Translations under genes and position numbers: made by a program
Shown here: piece after piece, positions 35,821-45,019 of the stretch
How the letters are laid out: each line of letters opens with the position of its first letter
Numbering within the stretch: position 1 is the first letter of the stretch
The notes under the pieces: generated by a model
What the model saw: only the letters and a program-made list of their open reading frames with translations
The model's database searches: none
Told to the model about the DNA's origin: nothing
Assembly: GCF_014193695.1 (NCBI RefSeq)
Contig: NZ_JACHZR010000009.1
Location: forward strand, 124,001-188,000
Direction of reading: 5' to 3'
DNA from: Rhizobium sp. BK316
Lineage (GTDB): Bacteria; Pseudomonadota; Alphaproteobacteria; Rhizobiales; Rhizobiaceae
Length of the DNA stretch: 64,000 bases

Positions 35821-38442
35821 TTACCATTTCACGCGTAGGCCCGCCGTTCCGCTGAGCGCATAGCTGTCGGCAAAATCCTTCAGCGATGATTTCGCCGCCA
35901 CTTCGCCATAGAGCTGATAGCGGTCCCCGCTCCAACGATACGAACCGCCGAAGGTGAGGCCGGCCCAGACGGGGTCGTTCCTGTTTTCGAAGCCGAGGCC
36001 GGAGACGGTGACGGCGGTGCCGTCCAGGAACTCGCCATAGAGATTGGCGATGCCGTAGAATTTCGTCAGTGCCGTCTCACCGTCTGCCCGCTGAACCTGC
36101 TCTTCGCGGTCGAGCGCTAGGCCGAGCCGGCCGACGAGGCTGTCGCCGTCATCGAGCGAAACCCGCGCGCCGAAGCGGTCATTGAACGTGTCGAAGTCGA
36201 CGGAGGAATAGACGAGTTGCGCCTGCGGCGTGATCGACCACGGTCCGGAGGCTGAAAAACGCCGGCCGGTCTCGATGCCCAGCGCGTAACCGAAGCCATT
36301 GTTGCCGCTCTCCATCGCGCCGTCGACGAGATCGGATGTCAGGTCGCTGTCGAACCAGGTGACCTGGCTCTGCGCGTCGGCATAGAAGCCGTTATCGCCA
36401 TACCAGGTGAGCGTGGCGCCAAGTCCCACGCCCGTCGTGTCGATATCGCCATTGCCGTAGAGGGAGTCGATATTGCCCGAGACCGTGCCGTAATGGACGG
36501 TGAGGCCGCCGATCAGCCGGCCGCCCTGATCCTGATAGAGCTCGCCATCCAGACCGCCTTCCAGCTTGAACATGTCATAGTCGTAGCTCCCGACGGTCGT
36601 GGCGCTATCGGGCTCGATTTCGGCGTGCGTGCCCTCGGTGCGCAGCCAGACATTGTCGAGTCCTTTGGCTGATGTTGCCTTGCCGTCGTCTCTCCAGTAG
36701 TGGTCGCCGATGCGCTGTTGGAGCGTGGAAAGCCCGTTCAGGGCGAGCAGGAGCTGCGGATAGGCTTCGTAGAGGGGAACGCCCGGCTGATAAAGCGGCC
36801 CGCTGGCAGCACCGGGAAAGGCGAGATCGGAGCGCAGATACCAGTCGCCATCACCAGGCGTCGACACGCCATTCTGATAGAGCCGGTAGGCATAGGCGCC
36901 GCCGACCACGGCCTGATCGCCCTGAAAGACATAGTCACCGAGCAGTGAGAAGCTGCCGGCCGAGGTGCCGCCGACATCGACGATCTTGATGCCCTCGACG
37001 GTCTGCGCGCCGGTGCCGCCGAGATTGGTGACACGCACATTCGTGGTGCCCGACGTATTGCCGGTCACCACCAGCCGGTCGGTCGGGGAGGCATCGCCGC
37101 CGAGCACGGATTCGATGGCGAGCGTGCCGCCGTTGCCGATGTAGTTGCCTGAAATCGTCAGCGTGCCGATCGAATTGCCGGGCGCAACCGTGCCGGAATT
37201 GCTCACGTCGCCAAAGATCGTACCGCTGCCGCCGAGCGTGCCGAAATTGGTGATATCGCCGATGACGCTGGCGGGCGCGCTATGATCGCCGATCAGCAGC
37301 GTGCCGTCGTAGATCGTCCAGTCCGTCGTGGCGGTGCCGACGCCCGTCAGCAGCCAGGTGCTCGTGCCGGTTTTCTCAAAGGTGTCGAAGTTCCGGTATT
37401 GCTGGGCAGCACCGATTGCCGAAACATCGAAGCTGTCGCTGTCGCTGTCGCTGCCGGTGCCGCCGAGGCGCAGCACGTCTGTCGTCGGCGTGACGCCCGC
37501 AATGATGTTGCCTTCTATGATCGAGCCCGGCTGCAGTTCGAGCGTAACCTTGCCCGTCGTCGCGGCCGACCGGTCGATCGCGTTCGCCTGGCCGGTGCCG
37601 GCGCGGATCGTGCCGCTATTGACGATGTCGAGGCTCAATGTTCCGCTAGACGCGCCGATGGCAGCAGCACCCGTTCCGCCCTCGATCGTGCCGGAATTGA
37701 CGATCTGGCCCGCAGTTCCTCCTTGCGCGAGAATGCCGACACCTGCAGTAATTCCGTTGGTTGGCCCGTTTCCTCCGCGGATCGTCCCTATGTTGAGGAT
37801 CGTATTAGGGCCTCCAATCGCATTGCCGTAAGAGACGCCCGCTCCACCGCCAGCCGACGTGCTGTCGCCACCCACAATAATGCCGTTGTTGGTGAGCGAC
37901 GAACCAGTCAGCACGCGCACGCCGGCACCGCCTGACGCACCGGCACCGCCGGCGCCGCCGCCATTGCCGCCACGGATCGATCCTTGATTGGTGAATGTGG
38001 TGGCAGAAACGACAGCGCCGATTTGCCCTGCCGTCGTGGCGGCGGCGCCGGCATTTGCTCCCACCAGAGTGCCGGAGAACGTGACCGGGACGAGAGCTCC
38101 AGTCGATTGCTGGATTGTGAGAGCGCCTCTGGTCGTGAGGGCTGTCGCATCGTAGGTATTTGAGAGGACAAAGCCGTTGGTGTCGATCGTGATCGGCTTC
38201 GTCGGGATCGGCAGTGTCGCCGTTGAAATAGAAAAACTGCCGGTCATGTAGATCGTCGCATTGGCGTCGCCATCGGCATTGGCCGACTGGATGGCGGCGC
38301 GCAGGGCGGCGTCGCTGCCTGCGGGATAGGTTCCGGCCCATGCCGGGGACGAGATGCAACAGGCCAGCGCCAACGCTGGGAGGCTGACGCCCGTGAGAAA
38401 CTTGGCTTTTTCAGAATTCAGGATGCCAATCGCACCACTCAC
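35821..38442 (-). CDS. Autotransporter (type V secretion) with beta-barrel domain
   Basis: A protein of about 873 residues. The preferred start is GTG 38442, giving a signal peptide ending LPALALACCISSPAWA before GTYPAGSDAA; an ATG at 38517 without SD is the alternative, and a still longer frame begins at 38661. The passenger (about 37-590) is rich in Gly/Asn/Thr strand repeats of the parallel beta-helix type (GTIRGGNG, GTIEGGTG, NSGTIRAG), ending with the autochaperone-like GTLGGSGTIFGDVSNSGTVA and PGNSIGTLTISGNYIGN. The last 280 residues form the outer-membrane barrel (WLRTEGTHAEIE, GYALGIETGRRF, a final LRVKW). It is exported through the outer membrane and exposes the passenger; adhesion is a typical role. 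No processing protease is nearby. Confidence 0.87.
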   Translation of the reverse strand: MSGAIGILNSEKAKFLTGVSLPALALACCISSPAWAGTYPAGSDAALRAAIQSANADGDANATIYMTGSFSISTATLPIPTKPITIDTNGFVLSNTYDATALTTRGALTIQQSTGALVPVTFSGTLVGANAGAAATTAGQIGAVVSATTFTNQGSIRGGNGGGAGGAGASGGAGVRVLTGSSLTNNGIIVGGDSTSAGGGAGVSYGNAIGGPNTILNIGTIRGGNGPTNGITAGVGILAQGGTAGQIVNSGTIEGGTGAAAIGASSGTLSLDIVNSGTIRAGTGQANAIDRSAATTGKVTLELQPGSIIEGNIIAGVTPTTDVLRLGGTGSDSDSDSFDVSAIGAAQQYRNFDTFEKTGTSTWLLTGVGTATTDWTIYDGTLLIGDHSAPASVIGDITNFGTLGGSGTIFGDVSNSGTVAPGNSIGTLTISGNYIGNGGTLAIESVLGGDASPTDRLVVTGNTSGTTNVRVTNLGGTGAQTVEGIKIVDVGGTSAGSFSLLGDYVFQGDQAVVGGAYAYRLYQNGVSTPGDGDWYLRSDLAFPGAASGPLYQPGVPLYEAYPQLLLALNGLSTLQQRIGDHYWRDDGKATSAKGLDNVWLRTEGTHAEIEPDSATTVGSYDYDMFKLEGGLDGELYQDQGGRLIGGLTVHYGTVSGNIDSLYGNGDIDTTGVGLGATLTWYGDNGFYADAQSQVTWFDSDLTSDLVDGAMESGNNGFGYALGIETGRRFSASGPWSITPQAQLVYSSVDFDTFNDRFGARVSLDDGDSLVGRLGLALDREEQVQRADGETALTKFYGIANLYGEFLDGTAVTVSGLGFENRNDPVWAGLTFGGSYRWSGDRYQLYGEVAAKSSLKDFADSYALSGTAGLRVKW

Positions 38443-38909
38443 GCTCGCCCCCGTATAAATTGATAGGAATATTGCGTCATGCTTTTGAAAATGTGTGTTT
38501 GCCCTGTCTGCTTGCATCGCAGCGGGTGAGGGGATCACAAGGCAAGGTTGCTGCGCTTCCCACCTTCCGATACCGCGCCGGACGAAATTGATAAAGGCCA
38601 ATTTATGCCGGGTTGGAAATGAGAATCTGTTGGTCAAAGCCGTAGAGGCTGTTTGTGACACTTATTTAAATCAATATGTTAAACTGTTCATCCTAGCCGC
38701 GATCGAGTGTGACCCGGCCTGAGACAACAGCACGAGAAAGAGCAGAGCATCTGCTCAGTCAGATCGAAAACATCTACTCAGGCGAGAAAAACGATTGGGC
38801 AGGAGATCTCCTGCCAGCCGTTCGGTCTTGCCTGACTGGCGGGCAACGAAGCGCCGGGATGCCCACCGGTCGGGCTGACGCCCGGACCCTGGTCCTTCCT
38901 CCGATGGCC
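38443..38909. other. Intergenic region upstream of the autotransporter
   Basis: AT-richer in 38440-38720 (including ttatttaaatcaatatgtta), consistent with a promoter region for the autotransporter on the minus strand. No supported gene in either direction. It runs into the decayed methyltransferase fragment. Confidence 0.4.
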
Positions 38910-39023
38910 TCAGTTGCGCGCCTCGAAGATCATGTTGAACGGCGTTTCGCTCGCGCGGCGGAAGTGATGATAGCCGGCATCGAGCGCCACCTTGCGCAGC
39001 TTCCTCTCGCCTGCCTGCGCGCC
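38910..39023 (-). pseudogene. Decayed C-terminal fragment of a SAM methyltransferase
   Basis: The minus strand encodes GAQAGERKLRKVALDAGYHH then FRRASETPFNMIFEARN and a stop, against GAQAGEMKLRKVAMDAGYHH, FRRASETPFNMIFEVRN and stop at the end of the intact gene at 41942-43033. The similarity ends abruptly at about 39023, so only the last 37 codons remain. It has no start or SD. The rest of the gap 39024-39480 holds nothing I can support, apart from the promoter region of the next gene. Confidence 0.75.
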
Positions 39024-39480
39024 ACTGGAAGGCTTGGAAACGGCCATCGCGGTCGTTCATGCCGAAGACGAGGCCGATAGCCCTTCGGGTAAACCGCGCC
39101 CCAGATCACGCGCCGCCAATCGCGGCTCTCTTCCCGCTCACCTTCCTCGTGTCGAGGAATAATCGAGCCGGAAAGCCTGATCTGCCCGAAGGCCTGAGGC
39201 GGACAAACGAACTCTATCGGATCGAGGCAGAGCTGCGCGGCTCAACGCGGTCGATTTGCTTGCCTATTTGACCGCAACCCTTACCGCTATCGTCAATGGT
39301 CACACAAGCAGAGCCGGATAGAAGAACTCCTCCCGTGGAATTACCCGGCGAATGTGACGCCTAAAGGAGAGACGGCGACCGTCAAAGTAATGCAACTTTG
39401 ACAGGCATCAGAGCGCCATGTTAGCGATAGATCATGTTCCGCAGCCTGCGGCACCAGCGCGACTATATGAGGTGACGATC

Positions 39481-41565
39481 ATGCGCCTGCCATTTCTTGC
39501 TCTCGCTCTTGTTACAACAGCCTTTGCCCAAATCGCCGCCGCCGAGCAACTTGTTGGTCAAGTCAACGGCGGCGGAGCACCCATCGCAAAGTCAACAGTG
39601 ACGCTGTGGGCTGCCGGCGAGGGAGCACCCACCAAGCTATCTGAAACAAGCACGGGCGATGACGGCGCTTTTCAGTTCCAGTTCGACACCGAGAAAGCTG
39701 GCAATGCTGTGCTGTACCTGACCGCCAAGGGCGGTGAGCCCACTATCGGCGGGCCGAAGGGAGAGAACCCGGCCGTCGCATTGATGGCAACCCTGGGCAC
39801 GGCGGCCCCGAGAGAAGTGACCATCAACGAGCTCACGACGGTGGCGTCGGTATGGACGGGCGCGCAGTTCCTGAAAGGCGAATCGCTTAGCGGGCATGCG
39901 CTCGGATTGAAGATCGCCTCGGGCAACGTGCCGAACCTGGTGAATCTCACGACGGGCGGATTAGGCCCGGCCATCCAAGACCCTCTAAACAGCACGCAGA
40001 CGACTTCCCTGGCCACCTTGAACACCATAGGTGACCTGCTGGCGGGCTGCATCACCCGCGTGCAACCGGACGCCTGCGAAAGGTTGTTCGAGGCTTCCAC
40101 GCCGCCCGGAGGACCTGCTCCGACCGACACGCTGACTGCGGCGCAAGCGATCGCACTGCATCCGTGGAATGAGCCTGCAAAGTTGTTTGCACTGCTGGAC
40201 CACTTCTATCCGGCCCGACAGGGGCCTGGCTCGCGTGCCGTGCCATACCGACCCTACCTTCTGTTCGCTCCCAGCACCTGGACCATTGCGCTGCGTTACG
40301 CCGGTGGCGGTCTCAGCGGCCTTGGCGGTATCGGTATCGACAGCGAGGGCGACGCCTGGGCGGCAAACAACCAGATGGCAGGGTCGCAATCGACCATGTT
40401 CGGCGGGATCGGCGGCACGCTCTCGGAGCTTGCATCGAATGGTCGGCCCATCTCGCCGATGACCACTGGCTATACCGGCGGTGGCGTGGATTTTCCCGGC
40501 TGGGGCCTCACCATTGCGGCCGATGGCAAGGTGTGGGTGACCAGCATCGAAGGCAAGACGATCTCGGTGTTCGATGCGACTGGGAAACCGCTGTCCCCAG
40601 ACACTGGTTATGACTTGAACGGACAGCTCGGTGGAATGCAGGGCATCAATACGACCCCCGACGGGGATGTATGGGCGCTGGATTCGAGCAAGAGCCAGAT
40701 CGTCCATTTGCCGAAAGGCGATCCGGCGCAGGCGCGAATTCTCTGCCGTACCGTTGACGACAAGCCCGTCGACGGCACGTGCCAGGTAAACGGGCCATTC
40801 CATGTCGCGTTCGACCTGCAAGGCCGGGTGCTCGTTTCCAACGCCAACTCCAACACCGTCACCCGTTTCCCGGCAAACGATCCGGGCAAAGCCGAACAGT
40901 TGACGGTCGGCTACAGCCCCCATGCCATCGCGATCGACAGCCAGGGCAATGCGTGGGTGGCCAATACATTGGGAGAACCGAGTCTCCGCGAAAAGCTCGG
41001 CTTGCTCCGGACCAAGATGCGGAGCGAATTGGAAAGCAAACTGGAGCCGGCGGGCGGCGCTGACGAGACGGTGGAAAAGTTCATCGCCCTGGTCCGCATC
41101 ATAGAGGAATTCCCCGGCGGCAGCGTCAGCCTGATACGCCCGGACGACAAACAAGCGCCTGCACCGCAGTTTGACGGCGGAGGAAGCATCAGCGGTCCAT
41201 GGGGCATTACTGTCGATGGCAACGATCACGTATGGGTCGCCAACGGCTTTGGCAAAACATTGACCGAGCTTTGCGGCGTACGCACCGAGACATGCCCTCC
41301 GGGCTTCAAGACCGGCGATCCGATCTCACCTCCCAAGACCGGCTACGCGGGCAAAGGAATGCAGTTTCTGACTGGCGTTGCTGTCGATCCGGCGGGGAAC
41401 GTGTGGGCCGCCGACAACATCGACCTCATGGACGAGGTCTGCCTGACAAAGATACCCGACGAGACGCTCTCAACGCGCTGTGGCGGCAACGGCTTCGTCG
41501 TCTTCTTCGGCCTGGCGAAACCCGTCAGGACCCCGGTAGTCGGCAGCCAAGTCCAACGCTGGTAG
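39481..41565 (+). CDS. Secreted beta-propeller (NHL/SMP-30-like) protein
   Basis: A 694-residue exported protein. A signal peptide covers residues 1-21 (MRLPFLALALVTTAFAQIAA). An N-terminal carboxypeptidase-regulatory-like fold (about 24-75; QVNGGGAPIAKSTVTLWAAG) is followed by a helical linker to about 230. The C-terminal 430 residues contain repeated propeller blades: GGIGIDSEGDAWAANNQMAG, GWGLTIAADGKVWVTSIEGK, GINTTPDGDVWALDSSKSQI, HAIAIDSQGNAWVANTLGEP, GITVDGNDHVWVANGFGKTL and GVAVDPAGNVWAADNIDLMD. Such propellers bind ligands or act as lactonases; no catalytic metal ligands are obvious. ATG 39481 is chosen because it begins the signal peptide directly. It stands alone. Confidence 0.8.
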   Translation: MRLPFLALALVTTAFAQIAAAEQLVGQVNGGGAPIAKSTVTLWAAGEGAPTKLSETSTGDDGAFQFQFDTEKAGNAVLYLTAKGGEPTIGGPKGENPAVALMATLGTAAPREVTINELTTVASVWTGAQFLKGESLSGHALGLKIASGNVPNLVNLTTGGLGPAIQDPLNSTQTTSLATLNTIGDLLAGCITRVQPDACERLFEASTPPGGPAPTDTLTAAQAIALHPWNEPAKLFALLDHFYPARQGPGSRAVPYRPYLLFAPSTWTIALRYAGGGLSGLGGIGIDSEGDAWAANNQMAGSQSTMFGGIGGTLSELASNGRPISPMTTGYTGGGVDFPGWGLTIAADGKVWVTSIEGKTISVFDATGKPLSPDTGYDLNGQLGGMQGINTTPDGDVWALDSSKSQIVHLPKGDPAQARILCRTVDDKPVDGTCQVNGPFHVAFDLQGRVLVSNANSNTVTRFPANDPGKAEQLTVGYSPHAIAIDSQGNAWVANTLGEPSLREKLGLLRTKMRSELESKLEPAGGADETVEKFIALVRIIEEFPGGSVSLIRPDDKQAPAPQFDGGGSISGPWGITVDGNDHVWVANGFGKTLTELCGVRTETCPPGFKTGDPISPPKTGYAGKGMQFLTGVAVDPAGNVWAADNIDLMDEVCLTKIPDETLSTRCGGNGFVVFFGLAKPVRTPVVGSQVQRW

Positions 41566-41614
41566 GCATACAGTGCCGGGCGTGACCGCCTCTATCGCAT
41601 AGTTGCTTCGCTCA

Positions 41615-41830
41615 TCATGAGGGTGTGAGCGGCACACCGCTTTCGTTCATTTCCGGCGAGCCCTTCGCGACCGGGAGGTTGTCGCAACAGCAGCAAACGC
41701 TGCGGCGGCTCTCAAGAAGGCGGCCCGCGTCGAGGAACATGAAGGCTGGGCGAACGCTTTCGTCGTCCTCGATCAGCACGATATTGGGATCATCTAGTTT
41801 TCCGAGGCAAGGCGTGTTGGGCGAGCGGCT
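41615..41830 (-). pseudogene. Possible response-regulator receiver remnant
   Basis: On the minus strand around 41757-41800 the sequence LGKLDDPNIVLIEDDESVRP reads like the first strand and acidic pocket of a receiver domain (IVLIEDDESV). After AFMFL the frame loses resemblance and an alternative frame gives an Ala-rich VATTSRSRR stretch, suggesting a frameshift. There is no start codon or SD. It is a weak call, based on one motif. Confidence 0.3.
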
Positions 41831-41941
41831 GATCTATCGCTCTGCGCCATACCTGTACCTGTTCACAGGGAGCCAGCGAGGCCGCGCTTCCGCTCTCCCC
41901 TTGCTTGATCAAAAATCAGCGAGGTATGCGCCGTGGCCCAC

Positions 41942-43033
41942 TCAATTCCGCACCTCGAAGATCATGTTGAACGGCGTCTCGCTCGCCCGGCGGAAGTGGT
42001 GATAGCCGGCATCCATCGCCACCTTGCGCAGCTTCATCTCGCCTGCCTGCGCGCCGAGCCCGAGGCCGACTTCCTGGGCCATCGAAGCCGGTGTGCAGAT
42101 CATCGCCGAGGCGCCGTAATAGACGCGGCCGACGGGGTTGAGATTGTCCTTCAGCCCGTCATGGGCGAAGGGCTCGACGATCATCCAGGTGCCGTCCTTG
42201 GCCATGGTCTCGCGGATGTGCCGGCCGGCGCCGACAGGGTCGCCCATGTCGTGCAGGCAGTCGAACATGGCGACGAGATCGTAGTTGCCGGCCGGGAATT
42301 CCTTGGCAGTGGCCTTGTGGAAGCTCACGCGGTCGTCGACACCTGCCTCCTTTGCGGCCCGTTTGGCGCGTTCGATCGAGGGGCCGTGATAGTCGAAGCC
42401 GTGGAAATGCGATTTCGGGAAGGCCTTGGCCATGAGAATGGTCGAGGCGCCGTGGCCACAGCCGACATCGGCGACTTCCGCCCCGCGCTCCAGCTTTTCC
42501 TTGACACCCTTCAGCGAGGGAATCCATTCCTCGACGAGATGGCTGTTATAGCCGGGCCGGAAGAAGCGCTCTGTGCCGCGGAAGAGGCAGGTGCTGTGTT
42601 CGTGCCAGCCGAGGCCCTTGCCGGTGCGGAAGGCGTCCTCCACCTTCGGCTCGTCCATCCACATGGACTGCACGATTTCGAACGCGCCGCCGAAGAAGGC
42701 GGGGCTGTCCTCATTGGCGAAAACCAGCGCCTGTTCGGGCGTCATGGCGAACTTGTTCGAGGCTTCGTGATAGGTGATGTAATCGGCAGCCGCCATGGCG
42801 GCCAGCCATTCGCGCACGTTGCGTTCCGTGAGACTGGTCGTTTCCGCCAGCTCCATCGAGGAGCGCGGCCGCCCGTCCATCATCGCCCTGAACAGGCCGA
42901 GATGATCGCCGAGCACGACGAGAACGCCCGAGACGCCGGCCCCGAGATCGCCGACCAGGCGACCGACGAGTGCATCGACTTTCTGCATGTCAGGTTGGCT
43001 CATATCGGATTTCTGCTTGTCGGATTTCTGCAT
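41942..43033 (-). CDS. Class I SAM-dependent methyltransferase with N-terminal winged helix
   Basis: A 363-residue protein. The first 20 residues are a polar repeat (QKSDKQKSDMSQPDMQKVD). Residues about 40-130 form a winged-helix segment (DHLGLFRAMMDGRPRSSMEL, then SLTERNVREWLAAMAAADYI). The Rossmann domain has the SAM motif EVADVGCGHGASTILMAKAF (about 184-203), HGFDYHGPSIERAKRAA with the acidic ribose ligand, and LVAMFDCLHDMGDPVGAGRH. It ends RRASETPFNMIFEVRN. Family members methylate small molecules or tRNA-like substrates; the target is unknown. ATG 43033 has GAGGAGGGTGCC as SD. A decayed copy of its 3' end lies 3 kb away at 38910-39023. Confidence 0.85.
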   Translation of the reverse strand: MQKSDKQKSDMSQPDMQKVDALVGRLVGDLGAGVSGVLVVLGDHLGLFRAMMDGRPRSSMELAETTSLTERNVREWLAAMAAADYITYHEASNKFAMTPEQALVFANEDSPAFFGGAFEIVQSMWMDEPKVEDAFRTGKGLGWHEHSTCLFRGTERFFRPGYNSHLVEEWIPSLKGVKEKLERGAEVADVGCGHGASTILMAKAFPKSHFHGFDYHGPSIERAKRAAKEAGVDDRVSFHKATAKEFPAGNYDLVAMFDCLHDMGDPVGAGRHIRETMAKDGTWMIVEPFAHDGLKDNLNPVGRVYYGASAMICTPASMAQEVGLGLGAQAGEMKLRKVAMDAGYHHFRRASETPFNMIFEVRN

Positions 43034-43261
43034 GGCACCCTCCTCAAGATGCGCCCGCCCCAGCCCGAAACATCGACCCACTTGTGATTCTAGGCCGGGA
43101 CGGCGGACAGTCAATGCTGCGTTCGGGTGAGGGGAGCGGGTGAGGAGCCTTGAGCGCCGCGCGTCCATTCGGACGCACCGTCGCCGGGCTGGAAATTAAG
43201 TGCCACGCCGCCCTTTCCGCGGTATAATGATCGGCTGCAATATGGACGGAAGGTGAAGCCA

Positions 43262-43759
43262 ATGAAGAGGCTCGCAATCATTGCCCTGTCGCTGGCAACG
43301 GCGCTGACGAGCGCTCCGCCGGCCGTGGCGTTTCCCACCATTGTCGCCCCTGATGTCGAGGCGCTGCAGGCGCAGCCGGTGCGTTACCGTGGCGGCTATT
43401 ACGGCGGCTATCGCGGCGGATACTATCGCCATAATGGTGGAGACGACTGGGGTTGGGCGCTCGGCGGCCTGGCCGCAGGCGCGATCATCGGCGGACTGCT
43501 GGCGCAGCCCAGATATTATGGCCCCGGCTATTACGATCAGGGCTATTACGGCTCGACCTATTACGGTCCGTACTACTACGGCTCGACGCGATATTACGCG
43601 CCACGCTATTATGCGCCACGCTATTACCGCCGAGCCTACTATGGCGGCGATGCACATACGCGCTGGTGCTATGCGCGTTACCGGTCCTACAGAGCTTACG
43701 ACGACACGTTCCAGCCCTATAACGGTCCACGACGCGTGTGCGTCTCGCCTTACTATTGA
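43262..43759 (+). CDS. BA14K-family secreted protein
   Basis: A 165-residue exported protein. The signal peptide is MKRLAIIALSLATALTSAPP ending near AVA. The middle is a Tyr/Gly-rich low-complexity region (GGYYGGYRGGYY, then many YYGSTYYGPYYY units) around a hydrophobic helix WGWALGGLAAGAIIGGLLA. The C-terminus TRWCYARYRSYRAYDDTF, then QPYNGPRRVC, is the BA14K signature, first known as an immunoreactive lectin-like protein of Brucella. Rhizobia carry many paralogues. ATG 43262 follows GGAAGGTGAAGCCA; the GTG at 43253 lies within the SD region. It probably sits at the envelope. Confidence 0.9.
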   Translation: MKRLAIIALSLATALTSAPPAVAFPTIVAPDVEALQAQPVRYRGGYYGGYRGGYYRHNGGDDWGWALGGLAAGAIIGGLLAQPRYYGPGYYDQGYYGSTYYGPYYYGSTRYYAPRYYAPRYYRRAYYGGDAHTRWCYARYRSYRAYDDTFQPYNGPRRVCVSPYY

Positions 43760-43810
43760 TGGCCCGCATGGGGTCGCTGGCGCCATCCCATCGCCTTGGC
43801 TTGTCGCGCC

Positions 43811-44002
43811 TTACGGAAGTTCGATTTCGCCGTCCACCACATGGTTGAGGGCAGCGCCTTCCGCCGTCAGCGTCATGCGGACCTTCAGCCTCTTGCCGGC
43901 GATCTGCCCGTCGCGCACCGTCTCCTCGATCTTGCGCTGCGAGGTCACGCCGACTTCCTTCAGGAACTTGCGGATAGACATATTGAAGGCGTCTTCGCTC
44001 AT
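43811..44002 (-). CDS. DUF6494-type small protein
   Basis: A 63-residue protein: MSEDAFNMSIRKFLKEVGVT, then SQRKIEETVRDGQIAGKRLK, VRMTLTAEGAAL and NHVVDGEIELP. This closely follows the small DUF6494 family of Alphaproteobacteria, with a helix-turn-helix-like first half and two strands at the end; the function is unknown. ATG 44002 has CGGAGGATTCCATC upstream. The longer upstream frame is rejected because its composition is not protein-like. Confidence 0.85.
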   Translation of the reverse strand: MSEDAFNMSIRKFLKEVGVTSQRKIEETVRDGQIAGKRLKVRMTLTAEGAALNHVVDGEIELP

Positions 44003-44485
44003 GATGGAATCCTCCGTGTCCGGAAGGAATTGTAAGGGAAGGCGAGCGGTCGGGAAAGCGGGATGAGACGCGCGGTGCCAATATCGGCTGGTCATGGTAG
44101 TTTCGAAGCGCCGCCTCGTTCCGTGTCGTCCGTGGCGGCACCAGATAAGCGCGGGCAACATGACGCGCTCGACCGATCTTGCGGTTTTGTCAGGGGGCAG
44201 GCGACGCAGATCGGCTCATGCGTGATCCGTGTCGTAGCGCAGGTGGTTATCCCTGATGTTTTCCGTATGCGCAGCCGCCCAATCGGCAAGGTGGCGCACG
44301 GTTTCCGACAGGGAGTGCCCGAGCGGGGTCGCTCCCAGGAGCGGCGTGGAGCTGCCGGAGGCGCTCGGCAGGTTCCTCGTCCATATGCGAACGCTGCCTT
44401 CGGTGACGCGAGCCCTTGCCGAGGAGGGGCTCGGCTGGCCGGGGAAGGCACGCAACGGCCAGCCATTGTTCGCGCGGGTCGGCGC
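44003..44485. other. Intergenic region with a possible gene remnant
   Basis: On the minus strand, 44216-44350 reads LLGATPLGHSLSETVRHLAD then WAAAHTENIRDN, which resembles the C-terminal helix pair of an NAD-dependent epimerase or reductase (ATPLxxSLxxTVxxLADW). No start codon with SD, no cofactor motif, and neighbouring frames are uninformative. It could be a decayed 3' end of a gene; nothing else was seen. Confidence 0.3.
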
Positions 44486-44917
44486 TCAATCCATGAGGAC
44501 GACAGCCTCAACCTCGAAGAGCATGGGGTCGATGGCGAGCTTCGGCACCGGAACCAGCGTCTGTGCCGGGAGCCTGTCGCCGAACATGCGCGTGACGGTC
44601 TCGGTCAGTATGCCGAGCTTCGACATATCGTGATCGACCACGTAGACGGTCAGTTTCACGACCTTGTCCGGGCGGGCGCCAAGTGCTGCGACCACGGCGG
44701 CGAGGTTCGCATAGGCCTCTCCCACCTGCGTGGCGAAGTCCGGCGAGAGAGCGCCAGTCCGGTCCTGTCCGCCCTGGCCCGAGATGAAGGCCAGCCGGCC
44801 GGCAGAAGGGGCGATGACCGCCGTGCTGTAGCCGTTTGGTGTCGGGTCGTGCAGGTGGGGAGGGTTCACGATAACAGGCGTTACGGCGGTCATGGGTGCT
44901 TGATACTTGGGTGTCAT
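44486..44917 (-). CDS. RidA-family (YjgF/UK114) protein
   Basis: A 143-residue protein of the RidA superfamily. Landmarks are YSTAVIAPSAGRLAFISGQG (residues 30-49), the Gly-Gln pair before the active-site cleft, DFATQVGEAYANLAAVVAAL (about 60-79), VVKLTVYVVDHDMSKLGILT and PAQTLVPVPKLAIDPMLFEV EAV. RidA enzymes hydrolyse enamine/imine intermediates; the key Arg of the active subgroup (usually within the SRSSV-like or TxVxVxxL segment) is not evident, so this may be a subfamily with another role. SD AAGGAGACAGACC is strong. It is divergent from the WYL regulator, with a perfect palindrome between them, which suggests regulation by it. Confidence 0.85.
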   Translation of the reverse strand: MTPKYQAPMTAVTPVIVNPPHLHDPTPNGYSTAVIAPSAGRLAFISGQGGQDRTGALSPDFATQVGEAYANLAAVVAALGARPDKVVKLTVYVVDHDMSKLGILTETVTRMFGDRLPAQTLVPVPKLAIDPMLFEVEAVVLMD

Positions 44918-44962
44918 GGTCTGTCTCCTTGTCGGGTTGCCATGACCCGCCTAAGGTAAATC

Positions 44963-44981
44963 GGTGCCAGATTTTGGCACC
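44963..44981. promoter_or_regulatory. Palindromic operator between ridA-like and WYL regulator genes
   Basis: ggtgccagattttggcacc contains the inverted repeat GGTGCCA/TGGCACC with a 5-nt centre. It lies midway in the 102-nt divergent spacer, 45 nt from the RidA start and 38 nt from the regulator start, a position suited to controlling both. A partial copy in inverse orientation is at 45787-45801. Confidence 0.65.
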
Positions 44982-45019
44982 AAATATGCTGGAACCAGGA
45001 AAAGCTCCGGGGTGCGCAA

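Noticed and set aside
39985..41229. A 414-codon minus-strand open frame
   Set aside because: It is antisense to the beta-propeller protein, whose regular blades and signal peptide settle the strand.
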